Of a stretch of 5,142 nt of DNA, positions 1 through 5,138 are shown in pieces; the stretch's first letter is position 1, and the number at the start of each line of letters is the position of its first letter. The DNA lies in contig JAFMBU010000127.1 in the NCBI GenBank assembly GCA_017858295.1, positions 1 through 5,142 on the forward strand. Reading direction: 5' to 3'. The notes under the pieces are model-generated. The model worked only from the letters and a program-made list of their open reading frames with translations, was not told the origin of the DNA and searched no databases. The stretch comes from Porticoccaceae bacterium. Lineage in GTDB: Bacteria > Pseudomonadota > Gammaproteobacteria > Pseudomonadales > Porticoccaceae. A program made the translations under genes and the position numbers.

Positions 1-28
1 AGCCCTGAGCGAATTAAAAGCCCTGAGC
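1..28 (+). repeat. In-frame direct repeat in the tail of the upstream gene
   Basis: The 10-mer AGCCCTGAGC occurs at 1-10 and again at 19-28, a period of 18 bp. Because 18 is a multiple of three, both copies encode Ala-Leu-Ser in the upstream gene (ALSELK then ALSPQ). It looks like a small coding duplication at the C-terminus. The left edge of the window may cut off further copies. Confidence 0.5.
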
Positions 29-37
29 CCGCAATGA
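1..37 (+). CDS. 3' end of the upstream gene, probably ccoH/fixH (partial)
   Basis: Only the tail of this gene lies in the window. Reading from base 2 gives ALSELKALSPQ followed by TGA at 35-37. The stop overlaps the ATG of ccoI (34-36) in an ATGA arrangement, the usual sign of translationally coupled neighbours in one operon. In cbb3 assembly clusters the gene before ccoI is normally ccoH (fixH), a small membrane protein that binds the oxidase during assembly, so that is the inferred identity. The visible 11 residues are too few to confirm it by motif. The alternative is another short cco accessory gene. Confidence 0.55.
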   Translation, partial: ALSELKALSPQ

Positions 38-2568
38 GCAACGAGGCCATGGCTTTTCAATCCTGCTATCACTGTGGCCTTGAGGTGCCCCAGCAAGGTG
101 ATTTTAGTCTGGTTATACAGGGTATTCGTCGCGCCATGTGTTGCCCCGGTTGCGCCGCAGTGGCCGCGACCATTTTTGAAAATGGCCTGCAAAGCTTTTA
201 TACATTTCGTTCAGCGCCCAGTGCACAGGTTGTCGAAAACAGTTATTCCGAAGCTCAAGAAAATCCCTATACAGACTGGGACCTGGAAGAAGTACAAAGT
301 GATTATGTTAGCCACACAGATCAGGGGCTGCTCAGTATTAGAGTTTATATAAGTAATATTACCTGCGCCGCCTGCACCTGGTTGATTGAACAACATCTTG
401 GCAAGCTGCCCGGTATAGACCGTATCGCGATAAATGGCACCACTCGGCGCGGGGAGATTATTTGGGCACCAAACGCTATTAGTCTGAGCCAGATTCTTCG
501 TGCCATTAAACAGATTGGCTATGACGCGAGGCCCTTAAGCCACGACAGCACTCAATCCTCCACCACTAACGAGTCACGCAAGTTATTACTGCGCCTTGGA
601 GTTGCCGGATTGGCCATGATGCAAACCGGTATGGTTGCTATCGCGTTGTACGCCGGATCCTTTCAAGGGATGCAGGCAGAGTGGCAAAATGTATTGCGCC
701 TGATCAGTGTACTTTTTGTCACGCCGGTGGTGTTCTATTCTGCCCAGCCGTTTTTTAGCAGTGCTTGGCACAGTTTAAAAATACGCTACCTGGTGATGGA
801 TGTGCCCGTAGCCCTGGCCATTTCGCTGGCCTACAGTGCCAGTCTCTGGGCCACTCTAACAGGCGGTGGTGAGGTCTATTTTGATTCGATCACCATGTTC
901 AGTTTCTTTTTATTACTCGGTCGTTTTGCCGAGCAGCGTATTCGCGATAAAAATATGCTGCTATTAAATCGCGGCACCTTGTTGCCCCCAGTGGCGACTC
1001 AGGTTTTCCCCCAAGACGAGCTTGCCGAATCTAAAGCAGACGCACAGGTGCCGATCAAAATGCTCTCCGTCGGCGACTTTATTCGGGTTAGTGCCGGACA
1101 AATTATTCCCTGCGATGGCCTAATTGAAGAGGGTACCAGTCAGGTCAGCGAGGCGCTTTTGACTGGTGAATCTAAACCTTTGAGCAAACAGACCGGACAA
1201 CCTGTCTATGCAGGAACCGTCAATGGCGCCAACCCGCTATTGATAAAAATTAGCGCCACCGGCGAAGCTACCTGTCTCTCCTCGATTGTTAAACTGGCCG
1301 AGCGCGCGGCGCTAGATAAACCCCAGTGGGCTATGCTCGCTGATCGAATTGCCAGTTATTTTATTGCTGGGTTGCTGCTAATCGCTGCAGCCGTGGCCAC
1401 TTACTGGTGGCTCCATGAGCCTGAGCGGGCACTGTGGGTCACATTGTCGGTGTTGGTTGTTACCTGTCCCTGTGCGCTATCCTTGGCAACTCCCACGGCG
1501 CTCACTGTAACCAGCAATATTCTGCGTGCTCGGGGGTTTTTAATTAATCGCATGCATGTGCTGGAAACCTTAGCTGCGATTGATCAGGTCGTCTTTGATA
1601 AGACCGGCACCCTAACTGAGGGTAATTTAAAGCTGGTCTCTGTGCATACCTACGGCACTAGTGCCCATATCTCCGAGAGGCAAATTATTATCTGGGCAGC
1701 TTCCCTAGAGCGGGGCAGTCAGCACCCCATTGCCTTAGCACTGCGCAATAATAGCCACCTCCAAAACGAGATGGCAGCGACGGTCACAGAGCAACATTTT
1801 ATTACCGGCTTGGGTGTTAGGGGCAAGATAGGCACTGAGACTTTTTATCTTGGCAGCCCTGCTTGGGTCCGCGAGATGGCAGGGCTACAGGCGCTGACGG
1901 AGAACCACTCTGAGACCACTCGGGAACAGTCTATCCAAGTGGCCCTAGCCCGCAGTGGTGAATGGCTCGGGACACTCTCATTTTCCGACCAGCTGCGCCC
2001 AACGGCGGTGGCAGCGGTGAACCAGTTGCATCAGCGTGGATTAAAAGTGTCACTATTATCTGGAGACCCCTCTCCTGGTGCCGCGCAAATTGTTAAACCC
2101 CTGAGACTTGATAGCTGCCAACTGTCCCTGCAGCCGCAACAAAAACTGGCCGTGGTTCGCGATCTTCAAAGGCGCGGCAAACGCGTGCTAATGGTTGGCG
2201 ACGGTATTAATGACGTGCCGGTTCTGCAAGCCGCAGATGTCTCTGTGGCTCTGGGGCAGGCCAGTGATCTACCGCAGATCCATGCTGACGTGACATTGCT
2301 TAGCGGCGACCTAAGGGCACTGCCAGAGGCTATAGCCACGGCAACGCAAACTCGGCGCATTATTAAACAAAATATTCTTTGGGCCATAGGCTATAACTTA
2401 GTCGCACTGCCCTTAGCGGCCACTGGCTATGTGCCGCCCTGGGCCGCAGCAATTGGTATGTCTGGCAGCTCGTTATTGGTGCTGTGCAATGCCCTGCGAT
2501 TAGCTCGAGGGGCTAAGCTCAAACCGGGGAAAACTTATGATGGAACGCCTGTAGTGGAAAGCGTGTAA
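34..2568 (+). CDS. ccoI: CcoI/FixI, P1B-type copper-transporting ATPase for cbb3 oxidase assembly
   Basis: This inner-membrane P-type ATPase exports Cu(I) from the cytoplasm so that copper can reach the CuB centre of cbb3 oxidase. The protein has 844 residues, typical for the family. An N-terminal cysteine-rich metal-binding segment carries C11/C14 and C36, C37, C40. It is followed by an HMA domain with CAAC at 111-114. Eight membrane helices can be placed, near 186-207, 221-240, 252-276, 280-299, 441-460, 468-490, 778-796 and 801-822. The actuator motif TGES is at 377-380, the ion-binding CPC at 478-480, the phosphorylated DKTGT at 522-526 (Asp522), the nucleotide-binding HP at 564-565 and GDGIND at 722-727. 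Y787-N788 and M809..S812-S813 match the Cu(I) P1B-1 signature in helices 7 and 8. The ATG at 34 is preferred because it overlaps the upstream stop (ATGA). An in-frame ATG at 49 is possible, but its GAGG lies only 2 nt away. All catalytic motifs are intact. The last residues (about 837-844) are encoded by the 14-bp repeat array shared with the ccoS start. The FixI/CcoI subtype rests on the N-terminal Cys segment plus the adjacent ccoS. Confidence 0.96.
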   Translation: MSNEAMAFQSCYHCGLEVPQQGDFSLVIQGIRRAMCCPGCAAVAATIFENGLQSFYTFRSAPSAQVVENSYSEAQENPYTDWDLEEVQSDYVSHTDQGLLSIRVYISNITCAACTWLIEQHLGKLPGIDRIAINGTTRRGEIIWAPNAISLSQILRAIKQIGYDARPLSHDSTQSSTTNESRKLLLRLGVAGLAMMQTGMVAIALYAGSFQGMQAEWQNVLRLISVLFVTPVVFYSAQPFFSSAWHSLKIRYLVMDVPVALAISLAYSASLWATLTGGGEVYFDSITMFSFFLLLGRFAEQRIRDKNMLLLNRGTLLPPVATQVFPQDELAESKADAQVPIKMLSVGDFIRVSAGQIIPCDGLIEEGTSQVSEALLTGESKPLSKQTGQPVYAGTVNGANPLLIKISATGEATCLSSIVKLAERAALDKPQWAMLADRIASYFIAGLLLIAAAVATYWWLHEPERALWVTLSVLVVTCPCALSLATPTALTVTSNILRARGFLINRMHVLETLAAIDQVVFDKTGTLTEGNLKLVSVHTYGTSAHISERQIIIWAASLERGSQHPIALALRNNSHLQNEMAATVTEQHFITGLGVRGKIGTETFYLGSPAWVREMAGLQALTENHSETTREQSIQVALARSGEWLGTLSFSDQLRPTAVAAVNQLHQRGLKVSLLSGDPSPGAAQIVKPLRLDSCQLSLQPQQKLAVVRDLQRRGKRVLMVGDGINDVPVLQAADVSVALGQASDLPQIHADVTLLSGDLRALPEAIATATQTRRIIKQNILWAIGYNLVALPLAATGYVPPWAAAIGMSGSSLLVLCNALRLARGAKLKPGKTYDGTPVVESV

Positions 2569-2596
2569 TGGGAAGCTTGTAATGGAAAGCCTGTAT
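2541..2596 (+). repeat. Four imperfect 14-bp tandem repeats across the ccoI stop and ccoS start
   Basis: The units are TGGAACGCCTGTAG (2541-2554), TGGAAAGCGTGTAA (2555-2568), TGGGAAGCTTGTAA (2569-2582) and TGGAAAGCCTGTAT (2583-2596). Including the base before each unit, every unit begins with a start codon (ATG, GTG, ATG, ATG), and the first three end in a stop that overlaps the next start. The ccoI stop is the TAA of unit 2 and the ccoS ATG opens unit 4. Each unit also carries a GGAA(A)G-like Shine-Dalgarno placed about 6 nt before the next start. The array therefore repeats the ccoS initiation region. Units 1 and 2 are translated as the C-terminus of CcoI. Confidence 0.9.
2568..2582 (+). 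other. Possible four-codon minicistron between ccoI and ccoS
   Basis: ATG GGA AGC TTG TAA (MGSL, stop) begins within the TAATG that ends ccoI, and its own stop forms a second TAATG containing the ccoS ATG. GGAAAG at 2556-2561 lies about 6 nt upstream as a plausible Shine-Dalgarno. It could let terminating ribosomes step from ccoI to ccoS, or it could divert initiation. Its translation is inferred only from spacing; it may simply be a by-product of the 14-bp duplication. Confidence 0.3.
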
Positions 2597-2812
2597 CTAC
2601 TTATTCCTATCTCCCTAGTATTTATCGCCATTGCCATAAAGCTATTTTTTTGGGCAGTGCATTCTGGACAGTACGATGATCTCGACAGTGAGGGAGAGCG
2701 CATCCTATTTGATCAGGAGGAGCTCTCAGTTAAAGGATCGGCTCAAGTAGCGATTGGAGGCCCAGATGAGCAAACTGGGCCTCAAAAAAATAACCGGGAC
2801 AAGCCTCTATGA
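2582..2812 (+). CDS. ccoS: CcoS, cbb3-type cytochrome oxidase assembly protein
   Basis: CcoS is a small single-helix membrane protein required for cofactor insertion into cbb3 oxidase, working with CcoI and CcoH. The product has 76 residues: one transmembrane helix at about 5-26, then the family hallmark FWAVHSGQYDDLDSEG (23-38) leading into RILFD (40-44). That hallmark is highly diagnostic. The C-terminal tail after residue 50 is polar and low in complexity (Q, N, D, K), as is usual for this family. The ATG at 2582 directly precedes the helix. It is served by GGGAAG at 2570-2575, 6 nt upstream, inside the tandem repeat. The gene follows ccoI by 13 nt and its TGA overlaps the next gene by ATGA, so it should be co-transcribed and coupled on both sides. 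Confidence 0.95.
   Translation: MESLYLLIPISLVFIAIAIKLFFWAVHSGQYDDLDSEGERILFDQEELSVKGSAQVAIGGPDEQTGPQKNNRDKPL
2757..2783 (+). other. Perfect 9-bp hairpin near the ccoS 3' end
   Basis: GAGGCCCAG (2757-2765) pairs perfectly with CTGGGCCTC (2775-2783) across a 9-nt loop, giving a GC-rich stem inside the ccoS coding sequence about 26 nt before the start of the next gene. It is followed by A7 (2784-2790) rather than a T run, so it is not an intrinsic terminator on the + strand. There is also no A tract 5' of it that would make a minus-strand terminator. It could act as an RNA processing, stability or translation-control element in the ccoS-safE interval. Confidence 0.65.
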
Positions 2813-2819
2813 CCGTTGA
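2766..2819 (+). other. Possible 17-codon small ORF overlapping the ccoS end and safE start
   Basis: A strong GGAGG (2756-2760) lies 5 nt before an ATG at 2766 that opens MSKLGLKKITGTSLYDR and stops at TGA 2817-2819, just past the start of the following membrane-protein gene. The GGAGG is mostly in the 5' arm of the hairpin and the ATG is in its loop, so access could depend on folding. The frame differs from both ccoS and the downstream gene. Support is limited to Shine-Dalgarno quality and spacing; the peptide resembles nothing recognised. Confidence 0.2.
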
Positions 2820-3486
2820 TTACGCACTACTAGGCACACTTTTTATGGTTGGTCTGTTTGGCTCCGGTCACTGCATAGGTATGTGTGGCGGCATAGTTGC
2901 GGCACTGGGTAGCAATCGCCCCAACCTAGTGTTACTGCTCGGTTATAACCTTGGCAGGCTGGTCAGCTATTGCATAGCTGGCGCTATTGCAGCAGGTCTA
3001 GTGGTAGGACTGGCGGGCGAACGCTATCAGGCATTGATTCCGCTGTTGCGAACCTTGGCCGGAACCATGGTTGTATTGATGGGCTTGTATATCGCCGGTT
3101 GGTGGCAAGTTCTGACGCGCCTAGAACAGCTCGGACAAATTGTCTGGCGACAGATCCAGCCGCTGATCTCGCGTCTAGGCAAACCGGACAGCCCAGTCAA
3201 ATCCATTGCCGCCGGTATGCTTTGGGGTTGGTTGCCCTGCGGTCTGGTCTACAGCGCTCTGAGCCAGGCATTGCTCAGCGATTCTCCAGCTATGGGTGCA
3301 CTGGCAATGCTATTTTTTGGTCTTGGCACCTTGCCAGCAATGTTGGCCACCGGTTGGTTTTCCAGTCAAGTGGCGCGCTGGCTGCAGTCACCGGCACTGC
3401 GCAAACTGATGGGCCTGTGCTTAATCGCCATGGGGCTGTTAATGATATGGCAGATGCAGCAGTCGACTGGGCATCCCCATCATTGA
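2809..3486 (+). CDS. TauE/SafE-like (DsbD_2 / UreH-type) membrane protein of the cco cluster
   Basis: This is a 225-residue polytopic inner-membrane protein with about six hydrophobic segments, near 6-32, 38-68, 77-98, 132-154, 160-184 and 198-216. The first helix contains GSGHCIGMCGG (18-28), with H21, C22 and C26. A second conserved motif, WGWLPCGLVYSAL (139-151), holds P143 and C144. These two motifs mark the family annotated as sulfite exporter TauE/SafE or UreH-like transmembrane domain, related to the DsbD/CcdA core. The protein ends in a His-rich tail, GHPHH. Members commonly sit directly after ccoS in proteobacteria. From that position and the Cys/His motifs a role in copper or thiol handling during cbb3 biogenesis is inferred; sulfite export is not supported. 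Its ATG overlaps the ccoS stop (ATGA) and only a weak GGGA precedes it, so initiation probably depends on coupling. No terminator follows. Confidence 0.88.
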   Translation: MTVDYALLGTLFMVGLFGSGHCIGMCGGIVAALGSNRPNLVLLLGYNLGRLVSYCIAGAIAAGLVVGLAGERYQALIPLLRTLAGTMVVLMGLYIAGWWQVLTRLEQLGQIVWRQIQPLISRLGKPDSPVKSIAAGMLWGWLPCGLVYSALSQALLSDSPAMGALAMLFFGLGTLPAMLATGWFSSQVARWLQSPALRKLMGLCLIAMGLLMIWQMQQSTGHPHH

Positions 3487-3506
3487 GTAACTGTTGTGAG
3501 GGTCTT

Positions 3507-3520
3507 TTGATATTGATCAT
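3507..3520 (+). promoter_or_regulatory. FNR/Anr-type binding site
   Basis: TTGAT-ATTG-ATCAT matches the FNR/Anr consensus TTGAT-N4-ATCAA at nine of ten defined bases. The site is intergenic, 20 nt after the membrane-protein stop codon, and its centre (3513.5) lies about 41-42 bp before the start predicted from the extended -10 at 3541-3549. That is the classic class II activating position. It suggests oxygen-limited induction of the downstream gene, in keeping with the cbb3 assembly genes next door. Confidence 0.65.
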
Positions 3521-3540
3521 TGTTGGTCAGAAGCGGGAGT

Positions 3541-3549
3541 TGATTAAAT
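3541..3549 (+). promoter_or_regulatory. Extended -10 promoter element
   Basis: TGATTAAAT reads as a TGn extension followed by TTAAAT, a four-of-six match to TATAAT. Transcription would start near 3555. There is no good -35 hexamer at the right distance; the FNR-type box takes its place, as in activator-dependent class II promoters. A TTGACG at 3562-3567 lacks a convincing partner -10 and is less likely. Confidence 0.5.
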
Positions 3550-3625
3550 AAGCTGAGTGTTTTGACGTTTCTTGGTAGCTCACTTTGATGATTAATCTAA
3601 AAACTCAAATAGACGAAATTAAAAC

Positions 3626-3670
3626 CTAACATCTAAGAAGCTAACATCTACAAAACTAAAGGTACAAAAA
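3626..3670 (+). repeat. Short A-rich tandem repeats in the leader of the Yip1-family gene
   Basis: CTAACATCTAAGAAG (3626-3640) is followed directly by CTAACATCTACAAAA (3641-3655), and then by a degenerate third copy, CTAAAGGTACAAAAA (3656-3670), which abuts the GTG start codon. The first ten bases of units 1 and 2 are identical. The third unit provides the AAAGG ribosome-binding site (3658-3662), about 8 nt before the GTG. The leader is C- and A-rich and looks unstructured. Confidence 0.6.
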
Positions 3671-4267
3671 GTGAAAGAACTTATCGGAATACTTTTTAGT
3701 CCTCAAGCCACATGGTCAACCTTGGCGCAGGAATCAGATTCGAAGATCAAATCGCGGCTCCTGTTAATACTGCTGATGGCGGCGATTCCCCCCTTGAGTT
3801 TTTACTACGGCACAACCCAGATTGGCTGGCACAGCGGTGGTGAACTAACCAAAATTTCCACAGCGAGCGCTATACCTCTAATGGTGCTATTTTATCTTGC
3901 CCTGGTAGCCTCGGTGGTGGTGATTGGACTGATGACCCACTGGATGTCGAAAACCTATAGCGCCCAGTCGTTCCCCATTAAAGGTATGGTGTTAATCGGC
4001 ATGGCCAATACGCCGATCTTTCTTGCGGGTCTCTTGGCGCTCTATCCAGTCTGGTGGTTTGATATTCTTCTCGCCACTGCCGCCTGCTGCTATACCATTC
4101 GCCTGTTGTATCTGGGTGTACCTAAACTGATGCAGGTGCCAGAGGATCTCGGCATGCTCTATGCCAGTGCACTATTTGCCGTGGCCCTGGTGTATGCGGT
4201 GGTGGTTTTAGGCGCAACTGTGATTCTTTGGGAATATGTTGCCACACCGGTATTTGTTGATGGCTAA
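3671..4267 (+). CDS. Yip1-family inner-membrane protein, YohC-like
   Basis: A 198-residue membrane protein of the bacterial Yip1 type, resembling E. coli YohC in length and layout. It has a short cytoplasmic N-terminus (KELIGILFSPQATW, 2-15) and a first hydrophobic segment at about 29-46. The GTTQIGW motif (47-53) follows and is shared with YohC as I recall that sequence. Further helices lie near 67-90, 105-126, 130-148 and 164-188, with YLGVP at 147-151. The molecular function of the family is not established. Translation starts at GTG 3671, which fits the short N-terminus of homologues and lies 8 nt after AAAGG; no upstream in-frame ATG fits. The 184-bp leader carries an FNR-type site and an extended -10, so the gene likely has its own low-oxygen-responsive promoter. 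It may also receive read-through from the cco operon. Confidence 0.85.
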   Translation: MKELIGILFSPQATWSTLAQESDSKIKSRLLLILLMAAIPPLSFYYGTTQIGWHSGGELTKISTASAIPLMVLFYLALVASVVVIGLMTHWMSKTYSAQSFPIKGMVLIGMANTPIFLAGLLALYPVWWFDILLATAACCYTIRLLYLGVPKLMQVPEDLGMLYASALFAVALVYAVVVLGATVILWEYVATPVFVDG

Positions 4268-4276
4268 AAATTGGAA

Positions 4277-5128
4277 TTAGCTGCGCATACGCACATCCAT
4301 CTGGGGGAAGGGGATTTCAATTTCCGCTGCTCTCAGATTGTTGTAAATCGCAGTTAGATAGCGTGATTTCACCCAGCCCGGACGCTTAACCCACTCCCCT
4401 TGTGCCCAGATAGTCAGAATGCATTCAACCCCTGAAGAACCGAGCTCGGTGACCAGTACATCGGGCATTATGCCTTCACGTTTTAAGGTGATCGATACTT
4501 CCTCAGCGGCTTTTAAACCGGCCTCACGGACCTGTTCCAGATCACTGCCATAGGCGACACTAAAGTTAATTGAAAAACGACGGATATCATCATTTAGCGT
4601 CCAGTTATTCACCTGGCTGCTAATAAAGTCCGCATTGGGAACTATGATGTCGGCGTTATCCAATGTGCGCAGCAAGGTGCTGCGAATATTAATCTCCCGC
4701 ACTTCCCCGAGCAGGCCATCCGCTAGTTCAACAAAATCGCCAATCCGCAGAGACTTCTCAAACAGAATAATAATGCCGCAGACAAAGTTGTTAACAATTG
4801 ATTGCAAGCCAAAGCCTATGCCTACACCCAGGGCACCAGCCACCAACATAAGATTGTTAAAACTGACCCCGAGAGCGGATAGGGCAAGAATTAAACCAAC
4901 GCCATAGACTATATATTTTAGTACCCGCTGAACTATGTAGATGTTTTGGTCGTGGGCACCGCTGCGTTTAGCGGCGGCCACTGAGGCCTTGGATAGGCCG
5001 CGCTGGACAATAGCACTGATAATTAAAATACCAATCGCCGAGGCGACACCAGCAATGCGTAATGTGTAGTCGCCCAGGACCAGTATCGGTAGTGACAACC
5101 AGTTTTGTAATTGTTCTATCACAGCCAT
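4277..5128 (-). CDS. Small-conductance mechanosensitive ion channel, MscS family
   Basis: A 283-residue channel, close in size to E. coli MscS (286), that would open under membrane tension to release solutes during hypo-osmotic shock. Three membrane helices lie at about 23-42, 66-87 and 93-124. The third is the glycine/alanine-rich pore helix (AGALGVGIGFGLQSIVNNF, 97-115), which runs into EKSLRIGDFVE (124-134) at the start of the cytoplasmic beta domain. The family motif IIVPNADFIS (161-170) and the C-terminal PFPQMDVRM (273-281) are present, so the vestibule is complete. The pore segment (FGLQxxVNNFVxG) resembles that of MscK-type channels more than E. coli MscS, but the long N-terminal domain of MscK is absent. 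The ATG (complement of 5126-5128) has an AAAGGA Shine-Dalgarno 4-5 nt upstream. The gene converges with the Yip1-family gene; the 9-bp gap holds no clear terminator. Its promoter lies beyond the window edge. Confidence 0.94.
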   Translation of the reverse strand: MAVIEQLQNWLSLPILVLGDYTLRIAGVASAIGILIISAIVQRGLSKASVAAAKRSGAHDQNIYIVQRVLKYIVYGVGLILALSALGVSFNNLMLVAGALGVGIGFGLQSIVNNFVCGIIILFEKSLRIGDFVELADGLLGEVREINIRSTLLRTLDNADIIVPNADFISSQVNNWTLNDDIRRFSINFSVAYGSDLEQVREAGLKAAEEVSITLKREGIMPDVLVTELGSSGVECILTIWAQGEWVKRPGWVKSRYLTAIYNNLRAAEIEIPFPQMDVRMRS

Positions 5129-5132
5129 TTAT

Positions 5133-5138
5133 TCCTTT
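5133..5138 (-). promoter_or_regulatory. Ribosome-binding site of the MscS-family gene
   Basis: On the minus strand the bases before the ATG read AAAAGGAATAA. AAAAGGA lies about 4 nt from the start codon, which supports the ATG at 5128 as the true start; no alternative start is visible before the window ends 14 nt upstream. Confidence 0.7.

Noticed and set aside
2715..2720. A perfect AGGAGG inside ccoS
   Set aside because: No ATG, GTG or TTG follows at a useful distance, and the bases encode conserved acidic residues (DQEEL) of CcoS.
2757..2790. The hairpin with its A7 tail as an intrinsic terminator
   Set aside because: The tail is A, not T, on the + strand, and there is no A tract on the 5' side to give a minus-strand terminator. 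It also lies within the coding sequence of an operon.
3487..3545. A terminator after the TauE/SafE-like gene
   Set aside because: Only a 5-bp imperfect stem (TGATC...GGTCA) is present, without a following T run, so read-through into the next gene cannot be excluded.
2970..3551. A 193-codon open frame on the + strand overlapping the TauE/SafE-like gene
   Set aside because: It lies out of frame inside a gene with clear family motifs, its translation is Ser/Arg-rich without recognisable domains, and it has no supporting start context. It is a shadow of the real gene.
3562..3590. TTGACG as the -35 of a sigma-70 promoter
   Set aside because: At 17 bp spacing the -10 would be TTGATG, a poor match; the upstream FNR-type site with an extended -10 explains the region better.
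3585..3598. A second TTGAT half site (TTGATGATTAATCT) as another FNR box
   Set aside because: The second half does not match ATCAA at the required N4 spacing.
4635..4907. A 90-codon open frame on the + strand antisense to the MscS-family gene
   Set aside because: It has no recognisable domain, is rich in Pro/Arg/Ser and lies wholly opposite a well-conserved gene.
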